A stretch of DNA of 64,000 nt from Nectonema munidae (lineage: Eukaryota > Nematomorpha > Nectonematoida > Nectonematidae). The stretch is taken from positions 1 to 64,000 of the forward strand of contig JAUIRK010001029.1 of the NCBI GenBank assembly GCA_030549495.1. Reading direction: 5' to 3'. Positions within the stretch are counted from its first letter, which is position 1. The number at the start of each line of letters is the position of its first letter. This document shows positions 22,651-33,389 of the stretch, in pieces. Below the pieces are notes generated by a model. The model saw nothing but the letters and a program-made list of their open reading frames with translations, ran no database searches and was not told the DNA's origin. Position numbers and translations under genes: made by a program.

Positions 22651-24370
22651 GAATTCCTTACGACATAATGCCTAACGGACAAAATGCTTATTCATTAAAT
22701 GTCCAAGTAAAAATTGCCGAATAACTAAAATCTAATGGACAAAATTTACTAAAAGACAAAATTTTTAAATCGACAAAATGGCAAAGAGAAAAATACCTTC
22801 TAAACAGCCTTTCTATACTAAAAAAAATTTCTATAATAATAATAATAAAATGTCATTATTATAAAAAAATTATTAAAACAAAATAAAAGAAGAAAAATAT
22901 TTACTTATTAAAAATTGTTTTTATAAGAGTAGATAAAGACTTTTAGATTTTTTAAAATGACAGTAGACGGAATATTAAATGCACATGCACGAAAAAGATA
23001 TTTATTGAATTATAAATCATGCGCTATTGATCTTAAATAAGTCAAACCTGTACTTTTATCACAAGTTGCACGAACTCTCTTTTTATTTTCCTTTATTTTA
23101 GCGTCCTTTTCATGAATTCTTGTAATATTCTCTCGAAAAGACGGCTCTTTACGGGTCACTTCTGTATTAACTTGTTCTAGCTTAATTTTATTTACCAGTT
23201 GGGGCGAGTTACACCACCTCTTTTATTGAAAACTTGATGCCATCCTTCCAGAGGATTATTGTTCTTTGGATAATAATCTAATTCAATTTTGTCATAATTA
23301 TTCCATATTTCAATATCGAATGTTGGGGATATTCGCCACCTCGCTGAACGATAACGAGTCAGGTTGTTTCAAAATATTCCAAAAATTCAGTTAAATTTCC
23401 AATCCTTCATCTGCTAGTTGATCTAGCTCTAGTGTTTGCATGTAATCTGTAAATAAATCAACAACATCACATGGTGGAACAAAAGCTAACGCTTCTATTT
23501 GTTTTATTTTGAAAGCCTTTTCAAGATTTGTATACCATTCTTGTAAACCCAGACTTGGAATTTTTCTTCAGAGACACTGATAAAGTAAAAAAAGAAACCA
23601 TAACGAGAGGCATTTGAGAACCATTTTCTAAAAGCTTTAATTTTTGCTCGTTCAAAATCTATTTTGATAGACTCTGGATAAAGATTCTGTTTTTTGAGTA
23701 ATTTGAATATTTCTTTATAGGTTTTTCCATCTCTGTTTGATGCCATGAAACAAAGTAGTAGTAAAGTTCTATTTCCCACAACAATAGCATAAATTTTATA
23801 TAATTGCTTTCCAATTGATGCATAGTTAATTAAATCTCCCATCACTGAACCTTTTCTTTTTAGATTTTAAAAGTTCCAAATTCTTTTAAGTTGAGTAAAT
23901 ACTCAAATTTTTAGATTAATGAAGTAAAAAAATTCCGCCTCTCGTGGTTAATGTTAAATTTTCATTTGCACAAGCGCACTTTTGCTCGACGTACCCTTCC
24001 TGCTAATGATTCCAGAGGCAAAACACCACATATACTGAGTGGTAAATCCCCTTTAGCATGATGGATAACAGATGTTACTTCATTAGATTCAAAGAAACGT
24101 TCTTTTATGTTTTCTTTAACTTTAAGTGAAAAATTGCCTGCTTTATTTTGAGGGTTCGAGAAAATATTTGAAATTTTTTCAATATCATTGCGAAGAACAA
24201 TAATATAGGCACTGCATGCAAAGATCCTCTTTTTCACATCTGCAATACATAAGATTTCCTTTTATAACATAAACAGAGCCTTAAATAACGATTTTAGCCA
24301 CCTTGTGTGTGTGTGTTATCATTAGGCAATTAATCCGTAAGTCCGTTAGGCATTTAGTCTGTAGGAATTC
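22651..24370 (-). mobile_element. Mutator-like transposon (FLYWCH-MULE), decayed
   Basis: Bounded by inverted repeats: GAATTCCTTACGACATAATG plus CCTAACGGAC at 22651-22680, and the same order (GAATTCCTACAGACTAAATG, CCTAACGGAC) read in reverse from 24370. The subterminal left side repeats GGACAAAAT words. Inside on the minus strand is a MULE transposase: FLYWCH finger remnant, MULE core and C-terminal EGWH motif. At 1.7 kb it is close to a compact autonomous length, but the frame is broken. No clear target duplication. Confidence 0.82.
23190..24265 (-). pseudogene. MULE transposase, FLYWCH type
   Basis: Read from 24265 leftwards: YCRCEK, then in a shifted frame RIFACSAYIIVLRND (FLYWCH finger remnant); VKENIKERF and LPLESLAGRVRRAKVR, as in the linker of insect-type MULE proteins; the core block 23504-23845 with QLYKIYAIVVGN, SNRDGKTYKEIFKLLKKQN, KIDFERAKIKAFRKWFSNA (second catalytic Asp in DFE) and GFFFYF (usually GCxFH); IEALAFVPPCDVVDLF; and, again shifted, FDIEIWNNYDKIELDYYPKN with NNPLEGWH (23200-23330), a hallmark MULE motif. 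At least three frame changes or stops. Confidence 0.82.
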
Positions 24371-24618
24371 ATTCCGTTTACAGGTGTATCCAGAAGAAAG
24401 AGATCAAAAACAGCCAAAAATTTCACAAAAAGATCAGAGAACAATTGCAGTGAAGGCAATTAATTATCGTGTGAAAATTTGTGTTGTGAGCATTTTGTCT
24501 TTTAGCTTATGAACGCGAAAAAAACATTATCTTTATGTTACTTTTTATCTGGTATAAAAGTTTGTTTACAGAACTAACTTCACGACTGAATTCAGCTTAC
24601 TTGAATATAGGTAATATC

Positions 24619-24746
24619 GGTGCAGGACATTTCGTTTTTTGGACGTTTCATACCCATTTTTCCCTAATTTTTGGTTGTGAAATGACGAATTTGGATACCA
24701 AATGACTAGGGTACGAAATGTCTTTGTTACAAAATATCTTGAAATC
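24619..24746. mobile_element. Foldback MITE, TTTCGTACC-word family, copy 3
   Basis: The left end GGTGCAGGACATTTCGT and the inverted right end GATTTCAAGATATTTTGTAAC belong to the family at 7201. Flanks AGGTAATATC and AGGCATTATA match at 7/10, an aged target duplication. Confidence 0.68.
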
Positions 24747-24756
24747 AGGCATTATA

Positions 24757-25355
24757 TATGTATAAAACTTATATATTTAAAAAGAAAACCTTTAAAGAAC
24801 TATTTTTAAAATACATGACAGGTTTGATTTATTTCCATACAAAATAATTATGACCGATGAATTTAGCATAAATTTTAAAATCTGGGCAAATTTAAATAGC
24901 TTTTCGACAGGACTGATTGATTTCCTCACAAAATAAACATACGCAACAAATTCAGTAAATATTAAAATGGGTATATGTGTGTAAAAACTTCATATAATTG
25001 GATATTAAAAAATTCGAGACAACTTTTGATGACTGTCTAAAATCGACATTCACAAACGAACTTTAAATATGGAGCATGTCATGACACTTTTAACAGTATT
25101 TATAGATTTAAGAACTTTATTCAACAAATGGAAATATGAGAGTCAACGGACGTTGAGTTGAATTTCTGCACAAATCTGAAAGTTTCCTTTTAGAACTTTT
25201 ATTTTAGAAAGATCGAAAACTAACAGTGAGTCCATAATTTATAACTGAGGCTTCTAAAGCAATTTTACATACAGAGAAGTCGAGCTACATAATTATAAAA
25301 TTTTTGAGTTAAAGTCGCATAAATATAAATAGGTGGAGTCATCAGTGTTAAAAAG
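24757..25355. other. Intergenic, nothing recognised
   Basis: AT-rich without coding signal. Confidence 0.4.
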
Positions 25356-25760
25356 ATGATACATAAATGTAGATGCATTCATCAACTTCAAGCAATTTTC
25401 ATCAACGAGCTTTTTGTCAACATCCAAGACTTCAGCAAAAGTCTACCAAACGTTATAGATCTTACACCTGCTGCTTATGCTGATGATATACTTATTTCAG
25501 TTTCCGGTAATTACTCTACATTATCTGCTGAAATCTTGAATCATGCTTTAATCATTGCGTCAAAGTGGGCAAAATCATGGGCTATGCGCTTTAATTTTCA
25601 AAAAACTGTGGCCATGAAATTTTCCAAACCAAAATATTCATGCGACAATAGAAACTGCCAAATTTTATTTGATGGATATAAAATACCATTGTAAAAATAT
25701 ATCATATACAAAGTGTTCATCATCTGCAAATACAAAAATTTTTTGGCAGTACTTCTCTTT
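25356..25760 (+). pseudogene. LINE reverse-transcriptase fragment (YADD region)
   Basis: Encodes LTPAAYADDILISVSG, the RT active-site box with intact YADD, followed by WAKSWAMRFNFQKT and, after a stop at 25692, KYLG-like text in another frame. It is a truncated copy on the opposite strand to the large LINE to its right. Family likely Jockey/I-like. Confidence 0.75.
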
Positions 25761-25877
25761 TTTTACCTTTTATGAAAGTTTTGAGAGGGTCTCTTGACGA
25801 AAAGGATTTTCTCAAAATTTCATCTAGACAAATACTGGAGTTAGGATGAGGGTTCTTCTTGTTGTTGTTGTTCTTCT

Positions 25878-26221
25878 TCTCTTCTTCTTCTTCTTCTTCT
25901 TCTTCTTCTTCTTCTTCTTCTTCTTCTTCTTCTTCTTCTTCTTCTTCTTCTTCTTCTTCTTCTTCTTCTTCTTCTTCTTCTTCTTCTTCTTCTTCTTCTT
26001 CTTCTTCTTCTTCTTCTTCTTCTTCTTCTTCTTCTTCTTCTTCTTCTTCTTCTTCTTCTTCTTCTTCTTCTTCTTCTTCTTCTTCTTCTTCTTCTTCTTC
26101 TTCTTCTTCTTCTTCTTCTTCTTCTTCTTCTTCTTCTTCTTCTTCTTCTTCTTCTTCTTCTTCTTCTTCTTCTTCTTCTTCTTCTTCTTCTTCTTCTTCT
26201 TCTTCTTCTTCTTCTTCTTCT
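25878..26221. repeat. (TTC)n microsatellite, about 114 units
   Basis: A nearly perfect run preceded by (TTG)4. On the minus strand it reads (GAA)n and starts straight after AATAAATCTTTCTTTC, the apparent 3' end of the LINE at 26224-30826, so it is probably an expanded LINE tail. The Phe/Ser-rich reading frames are artefacts. Confidence 0.97.
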
Positions 26222-26260
26222 TGAAAGAAAGATTTATTTACTATTCACTTTTACATAGGA

Positions 26261-26293
<33 letters not shown>

Positions 26294-26723
26294 CATAAAT
26301 AAAATGACTATAACAGTTTAATATATAATTGAAGAGTTGTTAAAAAAAACATAAGTAAAATCGAATATATATAGATGGATATGCATGTAACACAAGAATA
26401 AAATCATCACAATAAAATGCAAGTGAAAAGAAAGTGTTTCAAAAGGTTAAAAAGCTAACCCGCTTCTAGAAACACTATACACATAAACAAACTTCAAAAT
26501 CAAAAGAAGTATCTTAAGAAGTAAATGTTAACAAACAAATAAAATATCTAAATGAATTGTGAACAGTAAGAAAAAGTGATAATGTACACATATATACAAA
26601 AAAACTAGTACAACTCTAAACTAAATGATTAACTTTAATCACTTTAACAAATTAAATGAGAATTCAGATTAAAGTGCGAAAAATAATAAAATCAGGGAAT
26701 ATAACTTTCTAAAGCGTCATTCT

Positions 26724-29645
26724 TTAATTTTTTTTTAAATTTGAAAAAGTATTATACGTTTGGAAAGTATCAATATTATGATTCCAACAGTGTGTTAATT
26801 TCCAAACTATAGACTGTTTGGAGTTTTTTAATCTATAGGAAGGTAAACTCATATTCAACGATGTTCTAAGATTACCTTTTTCTAGTTCAAAATTAAAAGT
26901 AATTAATTGCATAAAGTTAAAGGGAACATACCCAGTCATCATTTTAAAACAAAAAAGCGATAGTTTTAACTCATATATATCTTCAACTTTAAGTAAACCA
27001 AAATTTGAAAAGACACTGTCAGTATTAGATATATTTTGCTTATTAAATATTAGTCTGATCACCTTCTTTTGAAGAACAAAAACATTGTATAGATTAGAGT
27101 GTCCCCAATTTAAAAGATTGTAAAAAATATGAGGAAGAAAATATGATTTATAAAGATGTATTAAAGTATTTCTATTTAATTTGTTCTTTAATAATCGGAA
27201 AATACCTACTAGTGAAGCTAACTTTGAACAAACGAAATTTTTGTGCTCTTTTCATCTTAAATTACTATCTATAAATAATCCAAGCAATTTAAATTCATGT
27301 ACAAAATCGAAACCAAAAACAGATAATAATTTATTCCTACAAACAAATTTATTAGAGAAAATCATTCCTTTAGACTTGGATTTGTTGACCGACAATGCGT
27401 TCATAGAAAACCACATATTTACCTTATTTAGGTTATCTATAACGGCAGAATAATTAGCATCAAATGAAATTTTGTTGGATGAAATTAATAAAGTCACGTA
27501 ATCAGCATATAAATAGAAATCAATATTACTATTGGAAGTATAAACATTATTAATGAATATTTTGAAAAGAAGTGGGCCCATCACAGACCCTTGTGGAACT
27601 CCACAATTCAAAACAACAAAATTGGATGAGCAATTCTTGACTGATACAAACTGTTTCCGGTTTATCAGATATTCTTTCACAAGCTTCAATGCCAAGCTAT
27701 CAAACCCATATGATTTCAATTTTGATAATAATAATAAGCTATGCCTTATAGAATCAAACGCTTTAGTCAGATCCAAAAATATAGCAATTGTATCCGACTT
27801 ATTTTCCAAATTTTCTATAATTTTATTAATTAACAATGAATGTAGATTTTCAGTTGAGCAACTTTTTCTGAAGGCAAATTGCTTCTCTTAGTAGAGACAA
27901 TTTTCAACAAAATATCTATCAATTTGTAAAAAAAGAATTCTTTCAAAAATTTTAGATATAGTTGGAATAAGCGTTATTGGGCGGTAATTTTCAGCAGAGT
28001 TTGGAGAGCCTTTTTTTAAAATAGGAACAACTTTACCTATTTTGAAACTTTCAGGATATATCCCTTTCGAAATACAAGAGTTAAATATATGATAAAGTGG
28101 AACACAAATATAGTTAATGATTGACTTAACAATCTTCATAGAAATGCCATAAAAATCTTCACATTCTTTTTCTCTGAAGCTTTGAACTGCTAAGAGTATA
28201 TCATTAACAGTGATTTCGTAAAATGAAAAGACAGAATTTGTAAAAAACGAAAAATTATTTAAACTCTTTTCATCATCTTCTGAAAGTGCGAATTTAGCAA
28301 ATTGATGATTGAAAACTTCAGCTACAGCTCGAGGATCATCTATCAATTTTCCATCATGTTTTAGAGTCAAAACTTTATCAAACTTAGGTTTAAAAATAAA
28401 ATTCACATTTTTCCAAAAAGTCTTATTATCATGGGTATTTGAAAATTTGTTAGAATAAAAATTAAATTTCAGTTTTCTGCACATACTTTTCACTTTATTT
28501 CTCACAGTGATGTACTTCCTACTATGTGAATAGAATTTCTGGCCTGTCGATTTTTTACATAATTTATGTAGTTTGTCCCTTGTTTTAATTAACTCTAGGA
28601 GTTCATCTGTGACCCAGGAGCATTTACTATGCTTAAATTTTTTAAACCTGCCATTAGTGCTTCTAAAAATAAAACAACGGCTAAGAGATGAAGATAATCG
28701 TTCTAATAGAATAGATGTAAGTAACTCCACATTTTCTGTATGTTCATAAACAATGTCAGTCCAGCATACTTCAGACACCAATTTAACAAATTTGTTACTA
28801 TCAAATACTTTTTTTATAATACTTCTGTTTTTAATTATATTTTTTATACTTAGTAGCAAAGGATAGTGGTCTGAAATTTTGTAATCTAAAACATACGAAT
28901 CATAGGTATGTGTATTCAGTTTTATAAAAATATTGTCTATAAGAGACTTTGAGTCTTCTCTGGTAAGGCTAGTTATAGTATGTAGAAAACCATATGAACT
29001 TAATCCAGTGAAAAAACTATTAACATTATTATTCTTTTTTATCAACAGTAAATTCATATTAAAATCACCAGCAATGATATTAATATTACTTTTGTCTAAA
29101 TTCATTAAGAAATTATTAAATTCATCAATGAACTTTTTCTCTGATTGTTTATTAGGATGTCTGTAAACATTGAACATACAAACAGTAGTTGAGTTGCTTA
29201 GTTTTATTTTTATAGAAGCTAATTCAAACTGATGAACTTCATAATCATTCATAACTACAAAATCCATTGACTCATGTACATAAAACCCTAATCCCCCATG
29301 TGAATTAATTTTACTTTTTATATGAACAAACTTATAATTATCTATCGGATACAGATTCATATCATAATTAAACCAAGTTTCTTGCAGATTGACTACTGCT
29401 ATTGGAGACGAAATAACAGAGTTCATAAATCTTAACATTATGTTGAGTTCTACATATTTGGAATTTAACGACTGAATATTAATACTTAAGCAATTAAAGC
29501 CATTACACCTACTTTTAAGATTATCTATAACAGTAAAGTTAGACGCTTCAATATTAAAATCTTCATAAATATCTTGTAATGCATTATGTATATCAATATT
29601 ATTATTAAATATACCTTCAGATAATGATATTTGATTAATATTCAT
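26724..29645 (-). pseudogene. LINE ORF2: endonuclease and reverse transcriptase, two in-frame stops
   Basis: From the ATG at 29645 to 26724, one frame of 974 codons. APE-type endonuclease: INIQSLNSK, NLQETWF, IIAGDFNMNL, SLIDNIF, ISDHYPLLL. RT: KGSPNSAENYRPITLIPTIS, QFAFRKSCSTE, FLDLTKAFDSIRH, CGVPQGSVMGPLLFKIFIN, and LYADYVTLL, where the usual second Asp of YADD is Tyr. C-terminal: NWGHSNLYNVFVLQKKVIR and the LINE tail to 26724. Two in-frame stops: a TAA at 27888-27890 (LY*EKQFAF) and a TGA at 27252-27254 (SNLR*KEH, where relatives usually have Trp). Frame is otherwise kept throughout. Confidence 0.9.
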
Positions 29646-30699
29646 TTTCAACACACTTATTAATTAATAAATCTAAAGAATTTTTGTTAAATAAATCCCT
29701 TTTTTCTCTTAGGTTTTTTAAAGATGTGCAGTTAGAAGAGTTGCAAACATGGTTACAATCAATATTTATCTTGGAACAATTTATACAAAACGATTTACTT
29801 TTATCTGTACATGTTGAGGAACTATGATCAGCACCACAAAACCTGCAAACAGAATTTATATTCTTACAGGTTTCGGAGTCATGATTAAACCCATTACATT
29901 TAAAACATAATTTAACATAACTTTGAAGCAACTCAATAGGATGAGCTACACAGTTTATATATACGTATCTATTAGAGAAAATAATTTTTAAAACATTAGC
30001 TTCAAACTTTATACCAACATTATACAGTTGAGAGTTGTACTTGTTTTTGAATTTAAAAATATTCAAAATGTCACTTACTTCAATGTTATTTTGTCTGGAT
30101 ATCATCAACTTCAAATCTTCTAAGGATAAACATCCATCAATATTTTTAAAAAAAAAATAAGGAGTCTTTGGCTTAAGGGACTCATGCTTTAGGCCAGAGG
30201 CCGTTAAACAACTTTTTAAACAATCAAGATTTTCGACAGTATCAGTCTCTACTAGTAGAGATCCACTTTGTAATCTTTTAAACTTCTTTAAACGAAGCTT
30301 GTTCAAACCTGGGTTTATTTTATTGTTTATACAATCCTTGGTGTTTTCAATTTTTTTTCCGACAAAAAAATTCGGAACGGCTAGAGATTTCGTTGAATCG
30401 AAAGTTTTATTTGAAGTATCCTTGCTTTGTTGAAGAACATCAGAATATGTTTTTTTGGGGGTAAAAGGAACATGTTGCTTTTCTATTTTATCACCAAAAG
30501 TTGCTATAAGTGTTTTGACAGATTTAAATTCTTCAAGTACTTTTTCAACTTTATGGTTTAGGTCTTGTACATTGTCTTTGCTTTTGACAATTGAGATTAA
30601 GGCTTCGCATAATTTTTCTTTAGAGATTTCTCTCGAAAGAAGGGCCTTAATATCACCTTTTTTTGCTATGTCAATAATATTATCAACTTTTAAAATCAT
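29635..30699 (-). CDS. LINE ORF1 protein with CCHC zinc knuckles
   Basis: 354 residues from the ATG at 30699. A nucleic-acid-binding chaperone-type protein of the retrotransposon particle. The C-terminal third has CFKCNGFNHDSETC (C-x2-C-x4-H-x4-C) and CRFCGADHSSSTC, then a further Cys/His-rich run CINCSKINIDCNHVC. The N-terminal half is Lys-rich and may be coiled (VQDLNHKVEKVLEEFKSV). The frame is uninterrupted. The stop overlaps the ORF2 start, as expected for coupled re-initiation in such elements. Confidence 0.88.
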   Translation of the reverse strand: MILKVDNIIDIAKKGDIKALLSREISKEKLCEALISIVKSKDNVQDLNHKVEKVLEEFKSVKTLIATFGDKIEKQHVPFTPKKTYSDVLQQSKDTSNKTFDSTKSLAVPNFFVGKKIENTKDCINNKINPGLNKLRLKKFKRLQSGSLLVETDTVENLDCLKSCLTASGLKHESLKPKTPYFFFKNIDGCLSLEDLKLMISRQNNIEVSDILNIFKFKNKYNSQLYNVGIKFEANVLKIIFSNRYVYINCVAHPIELLQSYVKLCFKCNGFNHDSETCKNINSVCRFCGADHSSSTCTDKSKSFCINCSKINIDCNHVCNSSNCTSLKNLREKRDLFNKNSLDLLINKCVENEY

Positions 30700-31097
30700 A
30701 CGCACATATATTAATTAAAAAAAAAAGAAAAATTAACCAGTTTTGTCAATGTTTTTTTGAGACTTTACAACAAAAAGTTTATATTTAAAAAGGAAGAGTA
30801 GAAAAAAAATTCAGACATTTTTTAAAGCTTTTGCTGCTTATAAAAACTTGAAAATATCAAATAAACTCTCATTCTTTATACCTCCTATTATTTTGAAATT
30901 ATTCCGAGAACAGACGGTTCCATTTTAAAATAGTGAAAATTGCTTTATTAGTTTATTTTGTTTCCTTTCTCTCTTATGTAAATTATGTAGCAAATTTTTC
31001 AATTTTGAGTAAAAGGTAAGGTGCAGCGGGTGTATTTTCATTGACAAGGCACTGATGTACCGCTTATGTCAAACTATGAACAAATTCGAATCGATGA

Positions 31098-31156
31098 GGA
31101 ATCGAATCCAGAGGCTTCCGTGCTGAGTCCATCATCTCAACCAACCTGCCATGCCA
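31098..31156 (-). repeat. tRNA-like (SINE-head-like) segment
   Basis: Minus strand: box-A-like TGGCATGGCAG (31146-31156) and box-B-like GATTCGATTCC (31098-31108) about 36 nt apart, a plausible internal RNA polymerase III promoter. Repeated at about 53345-53403. Not a functional tRNA, since no clean cloverleaf was evident. Confidence 0.45.
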
Positions 31157-31680
31157 CCCATAGAGCATACTGTAGGGGATACATCAAATTAGTTGTCAAA
31201 AAACTTAAGTTATGTTCTAAAATTTTTTAGTTTTTTTGAAGCTCTATAACTTTTTCTGATAGACTTTTTTTCCTTAAAAGTTATTATAAAAGGCAAATCA
31301 TTGCAAAATGTTAAAAGTTATTTTACTTTTTGTAGCTTGTATCAATTTAGCTATTAAACTATTTTTGAATGATGCTGAGTAAAATTAAATAATGCGATCT
31401 TAATTTTTTGTTTTCACAATTATAACTTCGTTTTATACCCTTGCCCCTGAATCAATCACATTTTTTCATATAAACATCGCAGGGTGTCTAGTAGACTCTT
31501 TGCCTTCAGACTACATTCACTCATCAACTATCCAACCTTCAGTTATTTGTTTTCTCTATGAATCAAATATCCTTTCATCAATTCCTGTAATGTGCCTGGT
31601 AGACTACTTCATTTTTCAAATGAAAAGCCTATTCCACCCCCTAACATTTTTGGATTTTTTTAAACTAGTGTATATTCGAT

Positions 31681-32241
31681 GGTTGTAGGTAAAAATGCCT
31701 CCAGAAAAAATGCCCCCGAAATAAATGCCCCCAATTAAAAAGTAGGAAAAAATGTCCTCTAATTTTTGATTTTCAGGATTTTTTTAATTATATAAATATT
31801 TTTATTTGGTACCGTTTTGAAAGGCTAAATTTCTTAATCTATAGGGTTTTTTCTTTATAAATTTCTTGAAAACAATAGCAAAGGTGCAGATTGTGGGAAG
31901 GTGTTCTTAAAATCAGTTAAAATACAAATTATATTTAGAAAGTGTTCTGATACACACAAAGTCCAAAAATATTTGCTGTTTTATAAATTTTTTTTTGTAT
32001 TTAAAAAATTGTCGTATGCTGAGTTTTTTAGTTTACTTTAATTAAATTTTAAATGTTTTAGATGAAAAGTTAACTTTTTTTTTACAAAAATCTTTATTTG
32101 ACATATCTTTTTAATAAATAATTTTTTGAAATTTTTTGTGTTGGGGCATTTTTTCCTAATTTTAAATTGGGGCATTTTTTCCTACTTTTTAATTGGGGGC
32201 ATTTTTTCCTACTTTTTAATTGGGGGCATTTTTCTGCGCAC
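31681..32241. mobile_element. Foldback element, AAAAAATGCCCCC-word family
   Basis: Inserted in repeat copy 1 with a perfect 10-bp duplication TATATTCGAT (31671-31680 and 32242-32251); the copy at 53 kb lacks it. The left arm has three AAAAATGCCYCC words; the right arm has four inverted copies spaced by AATTAAAAAGTAGG. The 10-bp duplication fits Mutator-like transposition. No coding content in the loop. Confidence 0.88.
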
Positions 32242-32485
32242 TATATTCGATATGCAAATTTAATTAAAATATTTTGGCTGGAAGTATAGTATTTAAATTC
32301 ACCAATTTTGTAAAAAAAAATATAAAGTAGTTTTATAAATTTAGGACTTTAGGTATGCGCTGAATACACTTTATTTAAAGGATTGCTTGAATAGTTGGTC
32401 TCCCGTGGTATTTCCAGACCATTAATTTTGAAAATTGCAAGAAAAAAATTTCGCCCCCCAATAATTTTGAGGATGTGCGCCCCTG

Positions 32486-32830
32486 GAACGGTATAGCAGA
32501 CATAGGAATTACTTTCCATTTATGTGCCGTTTGTTTTTCCAAAACCTCTTCACAAGCGTGTAACATACACGGCTTAATTAATTATTCTCCTATCGTGTAT
32601 GCCTTTTTCATTTTTGCAATTTGAAGTGCTATCAGATATGAAGCCTTCAGCAACGACTCATTTTCAACAAACATTTCTTTCAAACTACGTACTTGGGTTT
32701 GCATATTTTCTCGGATTCTTTGAAAATATTTAAGTGATTTTTCAGTTAAGTCTGGGTGTTTTGATTGCAAGTGTTTTTCCATTAAGTCACCTGTGAACAG
32801 GTAAAATATTTTTAGTGAATTAATCATCAA
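32486..32830 (-). pseudogene. hAT (ZBED-type) transposase fragment
   Basis: The minus strand encodes LMEKHLQSKHPDLTEKSL, then ASYLIALQIAKMKKAYTIGE, stop, then LIKPCMLHACEEVLE and VIPMSAI. This matches the region after the BED finger in ZBED/SCAND3-like hAT proteins (KHP..., ASY.IA..IAK..K..TIGE.LI.PC). It is cut by the repeat at 32485. Confidence 0.72.
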
Positions 32831-33389
32831 AAGTTGGTTTATTAAATAAATTAAGACAATATTAACCCAAAAAATGTTGAATTTATAATATATTTTCGAG
32901 TTTATATATTTGGGATTGATTGACAGGTTTAACTGATAAAAATAAATGACACCATCAGATTCACAATCAATTATTTAGTGAGTTCACACGAAATTTTGTA
33001 AAAATATTCAATAGTAAGAAAAAAAGAGGGACTAATATAGCACCACCCCCCCCCCCCCCGTCACTGAGAAAATGAAAATAGCTCGTCCCGAATAGGTTTA
33101 AGAGAATTCCGATTCCTGAGGAAAAGTTTCAATAAAATTTTTTCGAGTATCAATCAATTCTTTTAGAATTTCCAAATTATAAAATCTAATTATACATAAC
33201 ATGTAAAGACTTCCCTCGTATAATACCAAATATGTAGATTTTTTCCAAAATTTTTTTGGTAGTTTCTTTTTAATAGAAACAGGAGTGTCACCAATGTTTA
33301 CTGTGGTGATATCAATTTTGATCTCTTTTGTTAAAAATTTAATCTGAGCAATTCGGCTATTCAAAAATTTTATAATACTATCATTTCTA

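Larger units (their letters stand above)
26224..30826 (-). mobile_element. Nearly full-length Jockey-superfamily LINE
   Basis: Minus strand, about 4.6 kb: 5' UTR of about 125 bp, ORF1 with zinc knuckles, ORF2 with APE endonuclease and reverse transcriptase overlapping ORF1 by 11 nt, 3' UTR of about 500 bp with AATAAA just before the (GAA)n tail. Its 5' boundary (30826/30827) is set by the start of the 1.09-kb repeat, which is also present at 53074 without the LINE. Only two in-frame stops and one changed active-site residue were seen, so the copy is young. Confidence 0.88.
30827..32485 (-). repeat. 1.09-kb dispersed repeat, copy 1, with a nested foldback element
   Basis: Matches 53074-54163 at high identity over its whole length apart from a 561-bp insertion (31681-32241). 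Read on the minus strand it starts CAGGGGCGCACATCC at 32485, a hAT-like end, followed by a GGGGG run. The other end (GCTTTTGCTGC) shows no inverted partner. Inside is a tRNA-like stretch (31098-31156, minus) with a box-B-like GATTCGATTCC. It could be a hAT-type non-autonomous element or a composite with a SINE. It interrupts a hAT coding remnant (32486-32830). Confidence 0.85.

Noticed and set aside
25846-26292. Poly-Phe and poly-Ser reading frames
   Set aside because: Products of the (TTC)n microsatellite.
27553-27891. Plus-strand frame with KRSGP and CGTP phrases
   Set aside because: Antisense of the LINE reverse transcriptase on the minus strand.
31098-31156. tRNA gene
   Set aside because: Pol III-like boxes only; no full cloverleaf, and present in a dispersed repeat.
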